NCBI GenBank assembly: GCA_964636715.1
Contig: CAZWTH010000231.1
Location: forward strand, 1-64,000
Source: BOG-234 sp964636715
Lineage (GTDB): Bacteria > Acidobacteriota > Terriglobia > Bryobacterales > Bryobacteraceae
Direction of reading: 5' to 3'
Length of the DNA: 64,000 nt
Part shown: piece after piece, positions 8,787 to 17,595 of the stretch
Layout of the letters: the number at the start of each line of letters is the position of its first letter
How positions within the stretch are numbered: position 1 is the stretch's first letter
Translations under genes and position numbers: made by a program
The notes under the pieces: generated by a model
What the model was told of the DNA's origin: nothing
What the model saw: the letters and a program-made list of their open reading frames with translations, nothing else
Database searches by the model: none

Positions 8787-10367
8787 ATGCTGAACCGCCG
8801 CCAATTCCTGGCACTGGGCGCGCCCGCTATTCTCTCGTCAACTGGCGGAGCGAAGCCGCTGCTCGATCCCGGGCAGTTCCGGTCTTACATCGAGTTTTTC
8901 AACTCAATGGTTCCGGAAGAGCCGGTCACCACCATTCCCAACTCGATGGCGTGGGAATGGATGCGCTACAACATCCCGTTCTTCTCGTGTCCCGATGAGG
9001 CGACGGAGCAGATCTACTATTACCGCTGGTGGACTTACCGGAAGGCAATCGAATCGACCCCGGTGGGTTACATCATCACAGAATTTCTGAAGCCAGTCAG
9101 CCACGCCGGAGAATACAACGCGCTGAGCTGCGCGCTCGGCCATCACATCGCGGAAGGCCGATGGCTGCGCGAGCCGAGCTATATCGATCAGGACATCCAC
9201 TACTGGCTGCGCGGCGGCGCAGGCGGCGGACTTGCGAAGAACCTGCATCAGTTCACCGGCTGGATCGCGTCTGGCGTGACGGATCTGCTCGATGTTCGCG
9301 GCGACCGCGCAGCCGCAGCAGCTTATCTCGATGCCCTCGAAGTTGACTATGCGCGATGGGAACAGGAGCGGCTCACGCCCAGCGGACTGTTCTGGCAGCG
9401 CGATGTTTCCGATGGCATGGAAGAATCCGCAAGCGGCGGACGCAAGGTACGGAATATCCGCCCCAGCATCAATTCCTGCATGTATGGGAACGCGGCGGCG
9501 ATCGCGCGCATCGCGGGTCTGGCCGGCAAGGCCGATGTCGAAACCCGCTACCGTTCCAAAGCAGCGGCGCTGAAGGCGCGCGTGCAGCAGAAACTCTGGA
9601 ATCCGGAAGCCCGCTTCTTCGAAACTCTGAATGAGCAGGGACAATTCGTCCCGGTGCGCGAGGCAATCGGCTTTACCCCGTGGTATTTCCAGTTGCCGGA
9701 AAAGGGAAAGGACTACGAAGAGGCATGGAAGCAGCTCATGGACCCGCAGGGCTTCTACGCACCCTGGGGACCGACGACCACCGAGCGCCGCAGTCCTCTC
9801 TACAAGCTCGATTACGTTGGTGACGATTGCAAGTGGAATGGACCTTCCTGGCCGTTCGCCACGACGGTCACGCTGCGCGGTCTGGCGAACGTACTCAATG
9901 AGTACTCCCAAATCGCTATCTCATCCGCCGACTACCGCAAAACGCTCGCGATCTACACCCACAACCATCGCCTGAAACTCGACGATGGCCGCGTGATTCC
10001 GTGGATCGATGAAAATCAGAATCCGGAAACCGGCGAGTGGATCGCGCGCACGATGAAAATCAACAAGGGTACATTCTACGGCCGCGGCGATCATTACAAT
10101 CACTCCGCATACTGCGATCTCATCATCACCGGCCTCGCGGGATTGCGCCCATCGGCAGGCGACGCGTTCGAAGTCAATCCACTGGCGGATCCGGCCTGGG
10201 ATTGGTTCTGTCTCGATAACGTCGCGTATCACGGCCGCTCAGTCTCGATCGTCTGGGATCGAGACGGCCACAGGTTCGGCCGCGGCGCGGGTCTCGCCGT
10301 CTACGTTGATGGCCAGACAGTCGCACGACGCGCGACGCCCGGCCGCCTTGCCGTACGCCTTCCTTAG
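8787..10367 (+). CDS. MGH1-like (alpha/alpha)6 glycoside hydrolase
   Basis: Exported glycosidase with an N-terminal twin-arginine-like signal (NRRQFLALGAPAIL). The 526-residue product resembles the MGH1/GH63-like group: YYYRWWTYRKAIE near 75-90, SCALGHHIAEGRWL and GGLAKNLHQFTGWIASGVTDLL in the helical barrel, NIRPSINSCMYGNAAAIA near 225-240, WNGPSWPFATTVTLRGLANVL near 350, and GDHYNHSAYCDLIITGLAGL near 430. Specificity cannot be read from sequence; glucosidase or mannosylglycerate-type activity is possible. It follows the GH140 gene by 9 nt, ends the plus-strand cell-wall operon, and overlaps the converging lytic transglycosylase at its last codons. Confidence 0.82.
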   Translation: MLNRRQFLALGAPAILSSTGGAKPLLDPGQFRSYIEFFNSMVPEEPVTTIPNSMAWEWMRYNIPFFSCPDEATEQIYYYRWWTYRKAIESTPVGYIITEFLKPVSHAGEYNALSCALGHHIAEGRWLREPSYIDQDIHYWLRGGAGGGLAKNLHQFTGWIASGVTDLLDVRGDRAAAAAYLDALEVDYARWEQERLTPSGLFWQRDVSDGMEESASGGRKVRNIRPSINSCMYGNAAAIARIAGLAGKADVETRYRSKAAALKARVQQKLWNPEARFFETLNEQGQFVPVREAIGFTPWYFQLPEKGKDYEEAWKQLMDPQGFYAPWGPTTTERRSPLYKLDYVGDDCKWNGPSWPFATTVTLRGLANVLNEYSQIAISSADYRKTLAIYTHNHRLKLDDGRVIPWIDENQNPETGEWIARTMKINKGTFYGRGDHYNHSAYCDLIITGLAGLRPSAGDAFEVNPLADPAWDWFCLDNVAYHGRSVSIVWDRDGHRFGRGAGLAVYVDGQTVARRATPGRLAVRLP

Positions 10368-11527
10368 CGCGCCACCTCTTCAATCGCAGCGGCATGGATC
10401 AGCGCGGCGCGATCCAGGATCCGCCGCGCATACTCCGCAACCCGGCTTACCCCCATTTCATATGTTGAGTTCGGACTCCCCGGTCCGCCGTTATAGGCGC
10501 CGACGGCCAGACTGACATCGCCATGGAAATGGTCAAGCAGATAACGAAGCAACAGACCCGCGTAAGTCGTCAAAGTCTCCGGCGGAACGTGATCGATATC
10601 GAGCTCCCGCGGTGGCAGAAGACGCGCGGGAAGTTTGCTGTAATCGCGCGAGCGGTCCTGCAGATAGAGAGAATGCGCGAAGCGCAGCGTCTCGCGCGTG
10701 ATCTGCCAGACCCCAAGCGCCGGATTTTCCACGAGCACGCCACGCTTGCCCCGCCGCACAACTATGTCTCCCGGATCGGCGCGGCGCTTCCATACCCTGT
10801 GCCGCAGATCGCCGTTGACATTCAGATAGTTGTTTTCCATCGCGCCGATTCCGAGAAAGTAAGAGAGCGGCAGATCGTAGAAATCCGCCACGGCGATGAT
10901 GTCGCCCGCGAGTCCCGCCGCCTCTTCGTGACTCAGCGGCGAGAGCGCCGAATCGCCGAGCACGCGGCGATCGGTGGCTGCTTTGAATCGCAGGAACCGG
11001 CTCACATAGGCAGCGCGTTGCGTTGGCGAAAGATCGCGGAAGACGTCGTGTACCGGCCCATTCCATGCCTGGATGAAAACCTGCGTTTCCTCCCGCAAAT
11101 GAGCCACGGACGCGGGCGTGAGAAACGCCCAGTGCGAGGCGTTCCCGATTCCCCGCGAGCGTAGCCGCGCCATCTCATCCGCGCAGTCCACCAGATCGTC
11201 CGGGCATTGGACGGCGACGGCGTATGTAGGCCGATCGCCGGGATTCAGCATCAGCATCATCTCCCGGCTGTCAGCCGATACCCGAGACTGCGCCAGATCG
11301 AACATCAGGTAGGCGAAGAGCTCATTGTCGTAATGCCCCAGGAATCCGACGAGCTTGCGGCCTGGCATCGTGATCTGCTGATGGCCGCCGCCGTCAAGGC
11401 GCCAGAGCAGCGCTGGCTTCGGAATTTGGACGTCGATCGTGCGCGGCCAGAGCCGCCAGGCGGCGAAGGAGGTGAGCGCTGCCAGGGCGGCGCACCCGGC
11501 GTATACGGCTATTCGCTTGACGAACAC
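10364..11527 (-). CDS. Lytic transglycosylase-like protein (SLT fold)
   Basis: Cell-envelope protein with one N-terminal membrane or signal segment (VYAGCAALAALTSFAAW) and a C-terminal SLT/GH23-like domain. Visible motifs are YFLGIGAMENNYLNV, where Glu231 is the probable catalytic acid, NPALGVWQITRETL, and VGAYNGGPG followed by EMGVSRVAEYARRIL, the order seen in peptidoglycan lytic transglycosylases. The N-terminal ~200 residues have no domain I recognise. The 387-residue length suggests an anchored periplasmic enzyme acting on peptidoglycan. It converges on the MGH1-like gene and lies 44 bp from the divergent PepSY gene start. Confidence 0.75.
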   Translation of the reverse strand: MFVKRIAVYAGCAALAALTSFAAWRLWPRTIDVQIPKPALLWRLDGGGHQQITMPGRKLVGFLGHYDNELFAYLMFDLAQSRVSADSREMMLMLNPGDRPTYAVAVQCPDDLVDCADEMARLRSRGIGNASHWAFLTPASVAHLREETQVFIQAWNGPVHDVFRDLSPTQRAAYVSRFLRFKAATDRRVLGDSALSPLSHEEAAGLAGDIIAVADFYDLPLSYFLGIGAMENNYLNVNGDLRHRVWKRRADPGDIVVRRGKRGVLVENPALGVWQITRETLRFAHSLYLQDRSRDYSKLPARLLPPRELDIDHVPPETLTTYAGLLLRYLLDHFHGDVSLAVGAYNGGPGSPNSTYEMGVSRVAEYARRILDRAALIHAAAIEEVAR

Positions 11528-11571
11528 TCCATCTATATAGACGCGCTCCGCGGCGATTCGGATTTCGTGAT

Positions 11572-12174
11572 ATGTTCGGGGAAATGTTTTCGAAGGTTGT
11601 TCGCCAGACGCACATGTATCTGGCGCTGCTCCTGACGCCCTGGGTGCTGCTCTATGCCCTCAGCACTCTGGCGATGACCCATCGCGACTCGTTTCACCCG
11701 GATTTCTATTCCACCCCCTGGGAAAAGGTCGGCGAGCAGATCTTCCCCGCGCAGTTCAGCGCGGATGCCACACCGGATTTCATGGGTCAGGAGATCCTCG
11801 AAACGCTCCATCTCGATGGAAACTTCCGCGCCACGCTCAGTAAGGACAAAAAGACGCTGACGGTGGTCCGGAATGATCCAATGGCGCCGCGGCGAATCAC
11901 CTACACGCCGGCGGATGGGCATCTTCTCATCGAGAAGCAGAATTTCGCCGTCCAGCCATTTCTCGAACGGATGCATCGCCGCCGCGGCTTTGGCGGTTCA
12001 TTCGTGGCCGATAACGCCTGGGCCGTTTCTGTCGACATGGTCGTAGTCGCGATGATTTTCTGGATACTCTCCGGGCTCTGGATGTGGTGGGAGCTGAAGA
12101 TCACGCGCGCTACGGGACTGGCCGTCGCCCTGAGCGGCATGGCGTTGTTTGTTGTCTTGATCCTGACGAGTTAG
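11572..12174 (+). CDS. PepSY-associated transmembrane protein 1
   Basis: Inner-membrane protein of 200 residues. Transmembrane helices at ~14-32 (MYLALLLTPWVLLYALSTL), ~150-170 (VDMVVVAMIFWILSGLWMWW) and the C-terminus (LAVALSGMALFVVLIL) flank a periplasmic PepSY-like region. The RQTHMYLALL start and LSGLWMWWELK segment are typical of PepSY_TM family members, linked in other bacteria to iron-siderophore or metal reduction. ATG 11572 and in-frame 11584 are both possible starts; GGGGAA lies between them. It is followed after 5 bp by a homologous gene, so the two probably act together. Confidence 0.7.
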   Translation: MFGEMFSKVVRQTHMYLALLLTPWVLLYALSTLAMTHRDSFHPDFYSTPWEKVGEQIFPAQFSADATPDFMGQEILETLHLDGNFRATLSKDKKTLTVVRNDPMAPRRITYTPADGHLLIEKQNFAVQPFLERMHRRRGFGGSFVADNAWAVSVDMVVVAMIFWILSGLWMWWELKITRATGLAVALSGMALFVVLILTS

Positions 12175-12179
12175 CAGAC

Positions 12180-12809
12180 ATGACCGGTACTGTACCAATC
12201 ACGAAACGCAAACGCCGCATCGGTTTCGACAAGATCAACCGGCGGACACACCTCTACTCCGGCCTGTTCTTCATCCCGTGGTTCCTCTTCTATGCGCTGA
12301 GCTCAGCCGTTTTCAATCATCCAGCGTGGTTTGGCGGTGGCCCCGTGAAGATGATCCCGATGTTCGAGCGTACTTACGCGGCAGAGCCCGCAATCACGCA
12401 GGGCGACCCGCGCGCATTCGCCGGGCGGTTGCTGAAAGCCAATGGTCTCGACGGACAGTTCAGTGTCCGTTGGGACGACCACGACCGGAGACTCGTCATC
12501 AATCAGGTCCGCTTCCTCTACAACACCGAGATCGATTTCGATCCGTCAACGCAGCGGGTGAGCGTCTCGCGTAGTTGGGCGAACCCGCGGATTCTGCTCG
12601 GGCGAGTTCACACGCGAGGCGGCTACGATACCAACGGACCTCTGCAGATTTTCTGGGCAGTAATCGTGGACATCATCCAGGTGACGATGATGATCTGGAT
12701 CGCGTCCGGTCTCTATATGTGGTGGAACCTGAAACGATTCCGAGGCTGGGGGATGTTGGCGCTGGCCTCCGGATTCGCGCTGTTCATCGCGTTCCTGTTC
12801 GGACTGTAG
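12180..12809 (+). CDS. PepSY-associated transmembrane protein 2
   Basis: Second PepSY_TM-like membrane protein, 209 residues, parallel in design to its upstream neighbour: RRTHLYSGLFFIPWFLFYALSSAVF as the first helix, a periplasmic domain, IFWAVIVDIIQVTMMIWIASGLYMWWNLKR as the next helix and a final LALASGFALFIAFLFGL helix. The start at 12180 (MTGTVPITKRKRRIG) is preferred because the open frame further upstream runs inside the preceding gene and encodes a non-hydrophobic, proline/arginine-rich stretch. The pair looks like an ancient tandem duplication. Function is inferred only from the family: membrane assembly or electron transfer linked to metals. Confidence 0.7.
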   Translation: MTGTVPITKRKRRIGFDKINRRTHLYSGLFFIPWFLFYALSSAVFNHPAWFGGGPVKMIPMFERTYAAEPAITQGDPRAFAGRLLKANGLDGQFSVRWDDHDRRLVINQVRFLYNTEIDFDPSTQRVSVSRSWANPRILLGRVHTRGGYDTNGPLQIFWAVIVDIIQVTMMIWIASGLYMWWNLKRFRGWGMLALASGFALFIAFLFGL

Positions 12810-12904
12810 CGGCGCATGCCTCTTCCCAATTACAGGATAGCAATCTAAATCATTGAAAACAAGACTTGATTTCCTTTGGAATCCGCTCTACCATCAACCC
12901 TCAG

Positions 12905-13924
12905 ATGATTCCCCAGGAAAAAATCGAGGCAGTGACAAAAGCGCTGCGCGAAGCATTCAACGTAACAGCGCCCGACGAAATTCGCCAGATCCCGAACGGC
13001 ACATTCAACAAAGTCCAGGTGTTCCGGATTGTGGTCCGCGAGAAGCCTTATCTGCTGCGGGTGATTCTGCGAACCGAAGATCCCACCTGCCATTTCACCT
13101 GCATGAGCGCCGCGGCGGAGGCCGGTCTTGCGCCGCGCGTCCGCTACACGAACGTGGAAGATCGCGTTTCGATCACGGACTTCGTGGAGGGCGTAATTCC
13201 TTTCCCGCGTACAGAAGCACTGATCCGCGTGCCGCGTCTGCTGCGCACCCTGCAGGCGCTCCCGTCATTCCCCGGCAGAGCGGGCCACCTCAACACCTCC
13301 TGCACGTTTCTTCTACAGAAAGGCCCGGTGATCGACGGCCTCCTGCAACGATGCAAAACGATGGGCGTTCTTCCGGAGGATCAGATGGAGGAACTCCTCG
13401 CCCGGCACGCGCAATTGGCCTCGGCGTATACGCCGCAGGACGCAGACATGGCGCCGAGCCACAACGATCTCTTCAAGCCGGATAACATGCTGTTCGATGG
13501 TGAGCGTACATGGCTTGTCGATTGGGAGGCGGCATTCCAGAACGATCGCTACGCCGATCTCGCCGCAGCTGCGAACATGCTTCTGACGAACGACGCGGAA
13601 GAGGACCTGTATCTAACCGAATTCTTCGGCCACCCGCCCAATCCCTGGCAGCGCGCGCGATTCTTCCTCATGCAGCAGTTGGCGCACATCTTCTACACGA
13701 TGGCCTTCCTGATTCTGCAATCCGGCGGTCAGCCGATTAACTGGTCCGAGCCGGCTCCCGGCTACAACGAATTCCAGCAGCGCTTCTGGAGCGGAGAAAT
13801 CAAGCTGGATGAAACTCCGGCAAAGATCGCATACGGCCGCGTCCACTGGGAGCGGCTTCTGCGGAATGTGCAGTCGCCTCGATACGAGGAATCGCTGCGA
13901 ATCGTTTCCGCCCGGAATGCCTGA
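12905..13924 (+). CDS. APH/choline-kinase-like phosphotransferase
   Basis: Cytosolic kinase-fold protein (339 residues from ATG 12905) of the aminoglycoside phosphotransferase superfamily. The nucleotide-binding and catalytic core reads APSHNDLFKPDNMLFDG, the HxDxxxxN brenner-type motif, followed by WLVDWEAAFQNDRYADLA, the metal-binding DWE seen in choline and ethanolamine kinases. An in-frame TTG at 12866 would add 13 residues; no clear RBS favours either. The substrate is unknown: the DWE form suggests a small alcohol such as choline or a sugar more than an antibiotic. It stands alone between the PepSY pair and the converging TetR gene. Confidence 0.78.
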   Translation: MIPQEKIEAVTKALREAFNVTAPDEIRQIPNGTFNKVQVFRIVVREKPYLLRVILRTEDPTCHFTCMSAAAEAGLAPRVRYTNVEDRVSITDFVEGVIPFPRTEALIRVPRLLRTLQALPSFPGRAGHLNTSCTFLLQKGPVIDGLLQRCKTMGVLPEDQMEELLARHAQLASAYTPQDADMAPSHNDLFKPDNMLFDGERTWLVDWEAAFQNDRYADLAAAANMLLTNDAEEDLYLTEFFGHPPNPWQRARFFLMQQLAHIFYTMAFLILQSGGQPINWSEPAPGYNEFQQRFWSGEIKLDETPAKIAYGRVHWERLLRNVQSPRYEESLRIVSARNA

Positions 13925-13927
13925 GGC

Positions 13928-14545
13928 TCAGCGGCCCGATTTCCGCGCCGCTTTTGATTCGCGCAGCGCTGCTTCCACAAGAGCGTGAATCGCCCAGCTC
14001 TTCACTTTGCGGGCTTCTGCTGGTTCGATATCGAGAACATCGCGGCAAACGATCATGCTTTCCGTGCCAAAGAGAATCGCAAGCGCCGCGCAGAGTCGTT
14101 TGTAGGTAGTGCGGTCGAACGCTTCGCGCGATGGCGCGAGCGCCGCGGCAATCAGCTCCGTGCGCCGGTTCTGCCGCCGCGGTTCATCGGCGTCCTCCTG
14201 GTTTCGTAACAGCAGATTACCGAGCCAGACGCGAAGCTGCCGCTCGTTGCGATAACTCATTTCATGCAGCGCCGCCTCCGCGCGATCCACGCGCTCCGCC
14301 GGATCGGCGGACCGGTCGCCGGCGAAAATCTCCGCGGCGCCGGGCAGGTCCGCGTCGAGGGGCGCTTCGGCGAGCAGACTCTCCACGCTGGAGAAGTAGC
14401 GGTAGGCGGTGGGCCGCGAGACCAGCGCCGCCTCCGCCACTTCCGCAAGAGTCGGCGTGCGCCCCTCCTTCAGCAACCGCTGCGCGGCCTGAAGGAGTTC
14501 TTTGCGGGTGCGCAGCCGCTGATTTGAACGATCGCGCGTAGCCAT
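13928..14545 (-). CDS. TetR-family transcriptional regulator
   Basis: Regulator of 205 residues starting MATRDRSNQRLRTRKELLQAA. The N-terminal helix-turn-helix reads TLAEVAEAALVSRPTAYRYFSSVESLLAEA, the classic TetR recognition helix region ending in TAYRYF; the rest is an all-helical ligand/dimerisation domain. It lies 7 bp after the SnoaL-like gene and should share its promoter. The TGTCTC/GAGACA half-sites at 14978-15027, directly upstream of that operon and of the divergent carboxylesterase, are candidate binding sites, which would give autoregulation plus control of the esterase. Confidence 0.9.
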   Translation of the reverse strand: MATRDRSNQRLRTRKELLQAAQRLLKEGRTPTLAEVAEAALVSRPTAYRYFSSVESLLAEAPLDADLPGAAEIFAGDRSADPAERVDRAEAALHEMSYRNERQLRVWLGNLLLRNQEDADEPRRQNRRTELIAAALAPSREAFDRTTYKRLCAALAILFGTESMIVCRDVLDIEPAEARKVKSWAIHALVEAALRESKAARKSGR

Positions 14546-14552
14546 GTGCGAT

Positions 14553-14975
14553 TCACGCTTGCGGCAACTGCTGCGCCACCGCCGCCATATCCACCCAAAC
14601 GTTTTCTCGCTGGATGAGGCCGTCATCGGCGAATTCGACCACATGCAGCACGCGAAACTTCAGCGGACGGTTGCGCCCTTCAAGTCCGAATGGACGGCCT
14701 GTCGCCTTGCCTTCCCACAGGGATTCATCGACGAGAAAGCGCTCGCCATACAGCCGCTTGACGGGCGTCGCGGCCCCGTCGGAGAGGTCGCCGAATAATG
14801 CTTCATAGAACGGCCTGACGTTTTCCCTTCCGTGCAGGGGGCCCGCGGGCCAGCCCACCACATCGTGGGTCACGTCCGGGCGCAGCGTGGAAAGCACGCC
14901 CTGCACGTCGTCGCGCGATTCGAATTCAAAATGTTCGTTGAGTTTGCGGTCCATAGCCGCGATGGTCAGCGTCAT
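14553..14975 (-). CDS. SnoaL-like / NTF2-fold protein
   Basis: Small cytosolic protein of 140 residues with the alpha+beta cone fold of SnoaL/limonene-epoxide-hydrolase-like proteins: DDVQGVLSTLRPDVTHDVVG, GRENVRPFYEALFGDLSDG, WEGKATGRPFGLEGRNRPLKFRVLHVVEF (quoted in parts), ending IQRENVWVDMAAVAQQLP. Such proteins act as small-molecule isomerases, hydrolases or binding proteins; no catalytic set can be assigned. The start at 14975 has an excellent RBS (AAGGAGGAG six bases upstream), whereas the longer frame to 15065 would run through the operator region. First gene of an operon with the TetR regulator. Confidence 0.75.
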   Translation of the reverse strand: MTLTIAAMDRKLNEHFEFESRDDVQGVLSTLRPDVTHDVVGWPAGPLHGRENVRPFYEALFGDLSDGAATPVKRLYGERFLVDESLWEGKATGRPFGLEGRNRPLKFRVLHVVEFADDGLIQRENVWVDMAAVAQQLPQA

Positions 14976-14977
14976 CG

Positions 14978-15027
14978 GTGTCTCCTCCTTAAATGAGACA
15001 CTTGTATCATAAATACAATTCTGTCTC
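14978..15027. promoter_or_regulatory. Candidate TetR operator with three TGTCTC half-sites
   Basis: Three half-sites lie within 50 bp: GTGTCTC at 14978-14984, GAGACAC at 14995-15001 and TGTCTC at 15022-15027. The first two form a perfect 7-bp inverted repeat with a 10-nt spacer; the last two bracket TTGTAT (15002-15007) and ATACAA (15013-15018), forming a second, nested palindrome. The region is the only intergenic space between the TetR operon and the carboxylesterase gene, which is where a local TetR would be expected to bind. Confidence 0.55.
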
Positions 15028-15112
15028 GTGTCAACGGATTTGCGCGAATACCGCCCGCTGTACACGGTTTCAGTCGCATCGTGATAGCATCGGGGGCTGG
15101 AAAGGTCATCTC

Positions 15113-16747
15113 ATGAAGCGATTCCCTCAGACAGTTTTGCTGTGTTTCCTTGCGGCGGTAACGGCTTTCGGAGCCGACCGGGTGAAGACCGCGAATGGCG
15201 TTCTGGAATCCACCATCGCGCCGAAGGACGGCGTCCGGTTTTTCCGCGGCGTGCCCTTTGCCGCCCCGCCGGTCGGCGATCTGCGCTGGAAAGCGCCGCA
15301 GCCGGTGAAGAACTGGTCCGGTGTGCGAAACGCCAATGAATTTGGCGCGCGCTGTATGCAGCGCGCCGGCGGCGATTACTGGTCTCGCAGCAGCGGGACC
15401 AGCGAAGACTGTTTGTATCTGAACGTCTGGACGCCCGCGAAATCCGCCAAAGAGAAGCTCCCCGTGCTGGTCTATATTTTCGGCGGCGGCTTCCAGAATG
15501 GCGACGGCTCGGAATATCGCTATGACGGCGAGAGCATGGCGCACAAGGGAATCGTCGCGGTCGCGATCAACTACCGCTTGGGAATCTTCGGCTTCTTCTC
15601 GCATCCCGAACTCACGAAGGAATCACCGCATCACGCGTCCGGTAATTACGGATTGCTGGATCAGGTGGCGGCGCTCGAATGGGTGCAGAAGAATATTGCC
15701 GCATTCGGTGGCGATCCCAAGCATGTGACCGTTGCCGGCGAGTCCGCCGGATCGATTTCTGTCAGCGCCCTCATGGCGTCTCCCCTTTCGAAGAACCTGA
15801 TGGCCGGAGCCATTGGTGAGAGCGGCGCGCTCATCGCGACTCTGCCGCCCAAGCCGCTGGCCGAAACGGAAAAGACCGGCGTTGAATTTGCAGAAAAGGC
15901 GGGAGCCACCTCGCTCGAAGCGCTGCGCGCTCTGAGCGCGGAAAAAATTATGGAACTGACTGCTCCAGCCGGCCGCGGCGGCGGTGGTGGACGCGCCGCG
16001 GGCCCTACCCTTTCATTCGGCGTCAATCTCGATGGCTACTTCCTGCCGAAGACGCTTCCGGAGATTTTCGAAGCTGGCCAGCAGGCGAAGATTCCGGTGC
16101 TCGCCGGAAGCAATTCGGCCGAACAGGGTCCGAACAGCGTTCTGGGGCAGGCTGAGCCAACGGTGGAGAATTTCAAAGCTGCGATCGAACGGCTCTATCC
16201 CGGTCATGCGGATGAAGTCCTCAAGGTCTACGCGCCCACCACGACCGAGGAAGTGCGCCAGGCGGCAACCGATCTGGCCAGCGCGCGCTTCATCGCATTC
16301 GGTACCTGGAAGTGGACCGAGTTGCAGGCGGAGAATGGCGGCAAGCCGGTCTATCGCTACTACTATGCGCGCGTGCGGCCGCGCTATACCGGCATGCCCG
16401 GCGAGGCTCCCGCGGCGAACGCCGGTCGTGGCGGTGGACGCGGCCCTGCCGGTCCGCCCGCCGGCGCAGCGCACTCGTCCGAAATTCAGTACGCCATGGG
16501 CAACCTCAATCTCGACACCCGCTACGAGTGGACCGCTGACGATCACAAGGTTTCCGAAACCATGCAGGACTACTTCGCCAATTTCATCAAGACGTTCAAT
16601 CCGAACGCCGCGGGATTGCCGGAATGGCCCGCCTACAATGCGAAGACCGGCTATGAGCGGATGCGCATCGACGTGACTTCGAAAGCCGAACCGGAGCCGG
16701 ATCGCGCGCGCTATCAGACGCTTGAAAAAGTGATGGCGGAGAAGTAG
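15113..16747 (+). CDS. Type-B carboxylesterase
   Basis: Secreted carboxylesterase of the cholinesterase-like alpha/beta-hydrolase family, 544 residues. Signal peptide MKRFPQTVLLCFLAAVTAFG. Motifs in order: FFRGVPFAAPPVGDLRW, SEDCLYLNVWTP, GGGFQNGDGSE (oxyanion loop), GESAGSISVSALMASPLS with the nucleophile Ser, AGSNSAEQGPNS with the probable acid, and GAAHSSEIQYAMGNL with the catalytic His. Two Gly/Arg-rich inserts (nt ~15958-16020 and ~16405-16480) are unusual for the fold. The start at 15113 follows GGAAAGG; the open frame to 14993 would pass through the operator. Divergent from the SnoaL/TetR operon, so probably under the TetR regulator. Confidence 0.9.
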   Translation: MKRFPQTVLLCFLAAVTAFGADRVKTANGVLESTIAPKDGVRFFRGVPFAAPPVGDLRWKAPQPVKNWSGVRNANEFGARCMQRAGGDYWSRSSGTSEDCLYLNVWTPAKSAKEKLPVLVYIFGGGFQNGDGSEYRYDGESMAHKGIVAVAINYRLGIFGFFSHPELTKESPHHASGNYGLLDQVAALEWVQKNIAAFGGDPKHVTVAGESAGSISVSALMASPLSKNLMAGAIGESGALIATLPPKPLAETEKTGVEFAEKAGATSLEALRALSAEKIMELTAPAGRGGGGGRAAGPTLSFGVNLDGYFLPKTLPEIFEAGQQAKIPVLAGSNSAEQGPNSVLGQAEPTVENFKAAIERLYPGHADEVLKVYAPTTTEEVRQAATDLASARFIAFGTWKWTELQAENGGKPVYRYYYARVRPRYTGMPGEAPAANAGRGGGRGPAGPPAGAAHSSEIQYAMGNLNLDTRYEWTADDHKVSETMQDYFANFIKTFNPNAAGLPEWPAYNAKTGYERMRIDVTSKAEPEPDRARYQTLEKVMAEK

Positions 16748-16753
16748 CCGCCG

Positions 16754-17578
16754 TCAGATCCCCATCAGCTCGTTGAGCTGCGCGGTTGTTTTGCCGCGGT
16801 CGACAAAACCGAACGCGCCGGCGTCTCTCGCTTCGAGCGCCGCATCGATCAGGCCTGTCATCGCGGCCCGATAGAGCGATGTCGCGAAGCTGATCCGCTT
16901 AACGCCGGCCGCGGCGAGTTCGGTAACCGGAAATGATTTTCCCGGAAGGCCCGCCATGAAGTTGAACGGCCGCGAAGTGGTGGAGCACACGGTTCGGACG
17001 GCTGCGACATCCGGCAGACCAGGCGCGAACAGAACTTGCGCCCCTGCTTTTTCGAATGCCTGCAGGCGGCGAATGGTGTCCTCCAGTTTCGGCGACGCGT
17101 AGAGAAAGTTGTGCGCCCGCGCCGTGAGAAGAAACGGGAATGGAAGAGTACGCGCCGCCTCCGCACCTGCGGCGATTCGCTCAACAGCGAGTTGCTCGTC
17201 GTAAAGCGGATGCGCCGGATCGCCAGTCGAGTCTTCGATCGTGCAGCCAACCAGTCCGGCCACGGCCGCCTGCCGCACCGTCTCGGCGACGGCTTCCGGT
17301 CGATCGCCAAAACCAATTCCCAGATCGGCGGAGACCGGGAGGGTGGTTGCGTTTACGATGGCGCGGGCATGCGACAGCGATTCCTCGCGGCTGAGGCCAT
17401 GATCTCTTCGTCCTTCGACGGCCGCCGCGGCGGCGCTCGAAGTCGCGAGTGCGGAAAAACCAAGGCCTGTGAGAATGCGCGCGGAAAGCGTGTCCCAGGG
17501 ATTCGGGATCAGGAAAACGCCTGGCGCTGCGTGGAGCGCCTGAAACCGGATTGCCTTTTCGTGCTGAGTGCTATCCAT
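16754..17578 (-). CDS. PEP mutase / isocitrate lyase superfamily protein
   Basis: Cytosolic (beta/alpha)8 enzyme of the phosphoenolpyruvate mutase/isocitrate lyase superfamily, 274 residues. The metal-binding segment PVSADLGIGFGD corresponds to the family's D-x-D-x-G-[YF]-G motif with Leu-Gly in place of the second Asp, followed by GCTIEDSTGD and FLLTARAHNFLY. Such proteins catalyse C-C or P-C bond reactions on small 2-oxo acids; oxaloacetate- or 2-methylisocitrate-like substrates are possible, none can be assigned. It converges on the carboxylesterase with 6 bp between stop codons and diverges from the YkgJ gene by 17 bp. Confidence 0.82.
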   Translation of the reverse strand: MDSTQHEKAIRFQALHAAPGVFLIPNPWDTLSARILTGLGFSALATSSAAAAAVEGRRDHGLSREESLSHARAIVNATTLPVSADLGIGFGDRPEAVAETVRQAAVAGLVGCTIEDSTGDPAHPLYDEQLAVERIAAGAEAARTLPFPFLLTARAHNFLYASPKLEDTIRRLQAFEKAGAQVLFAPGLPDVAAVRTVCSTTSRPFNFMAGLPGKSFPVTELAAAGVKRISFATSLYRAAMTGLIDAALEARDAGAFGFVDRGKTTAQLNELMGI

Positions 17579-17595
17579 GCCTGATTCTAAACTCG

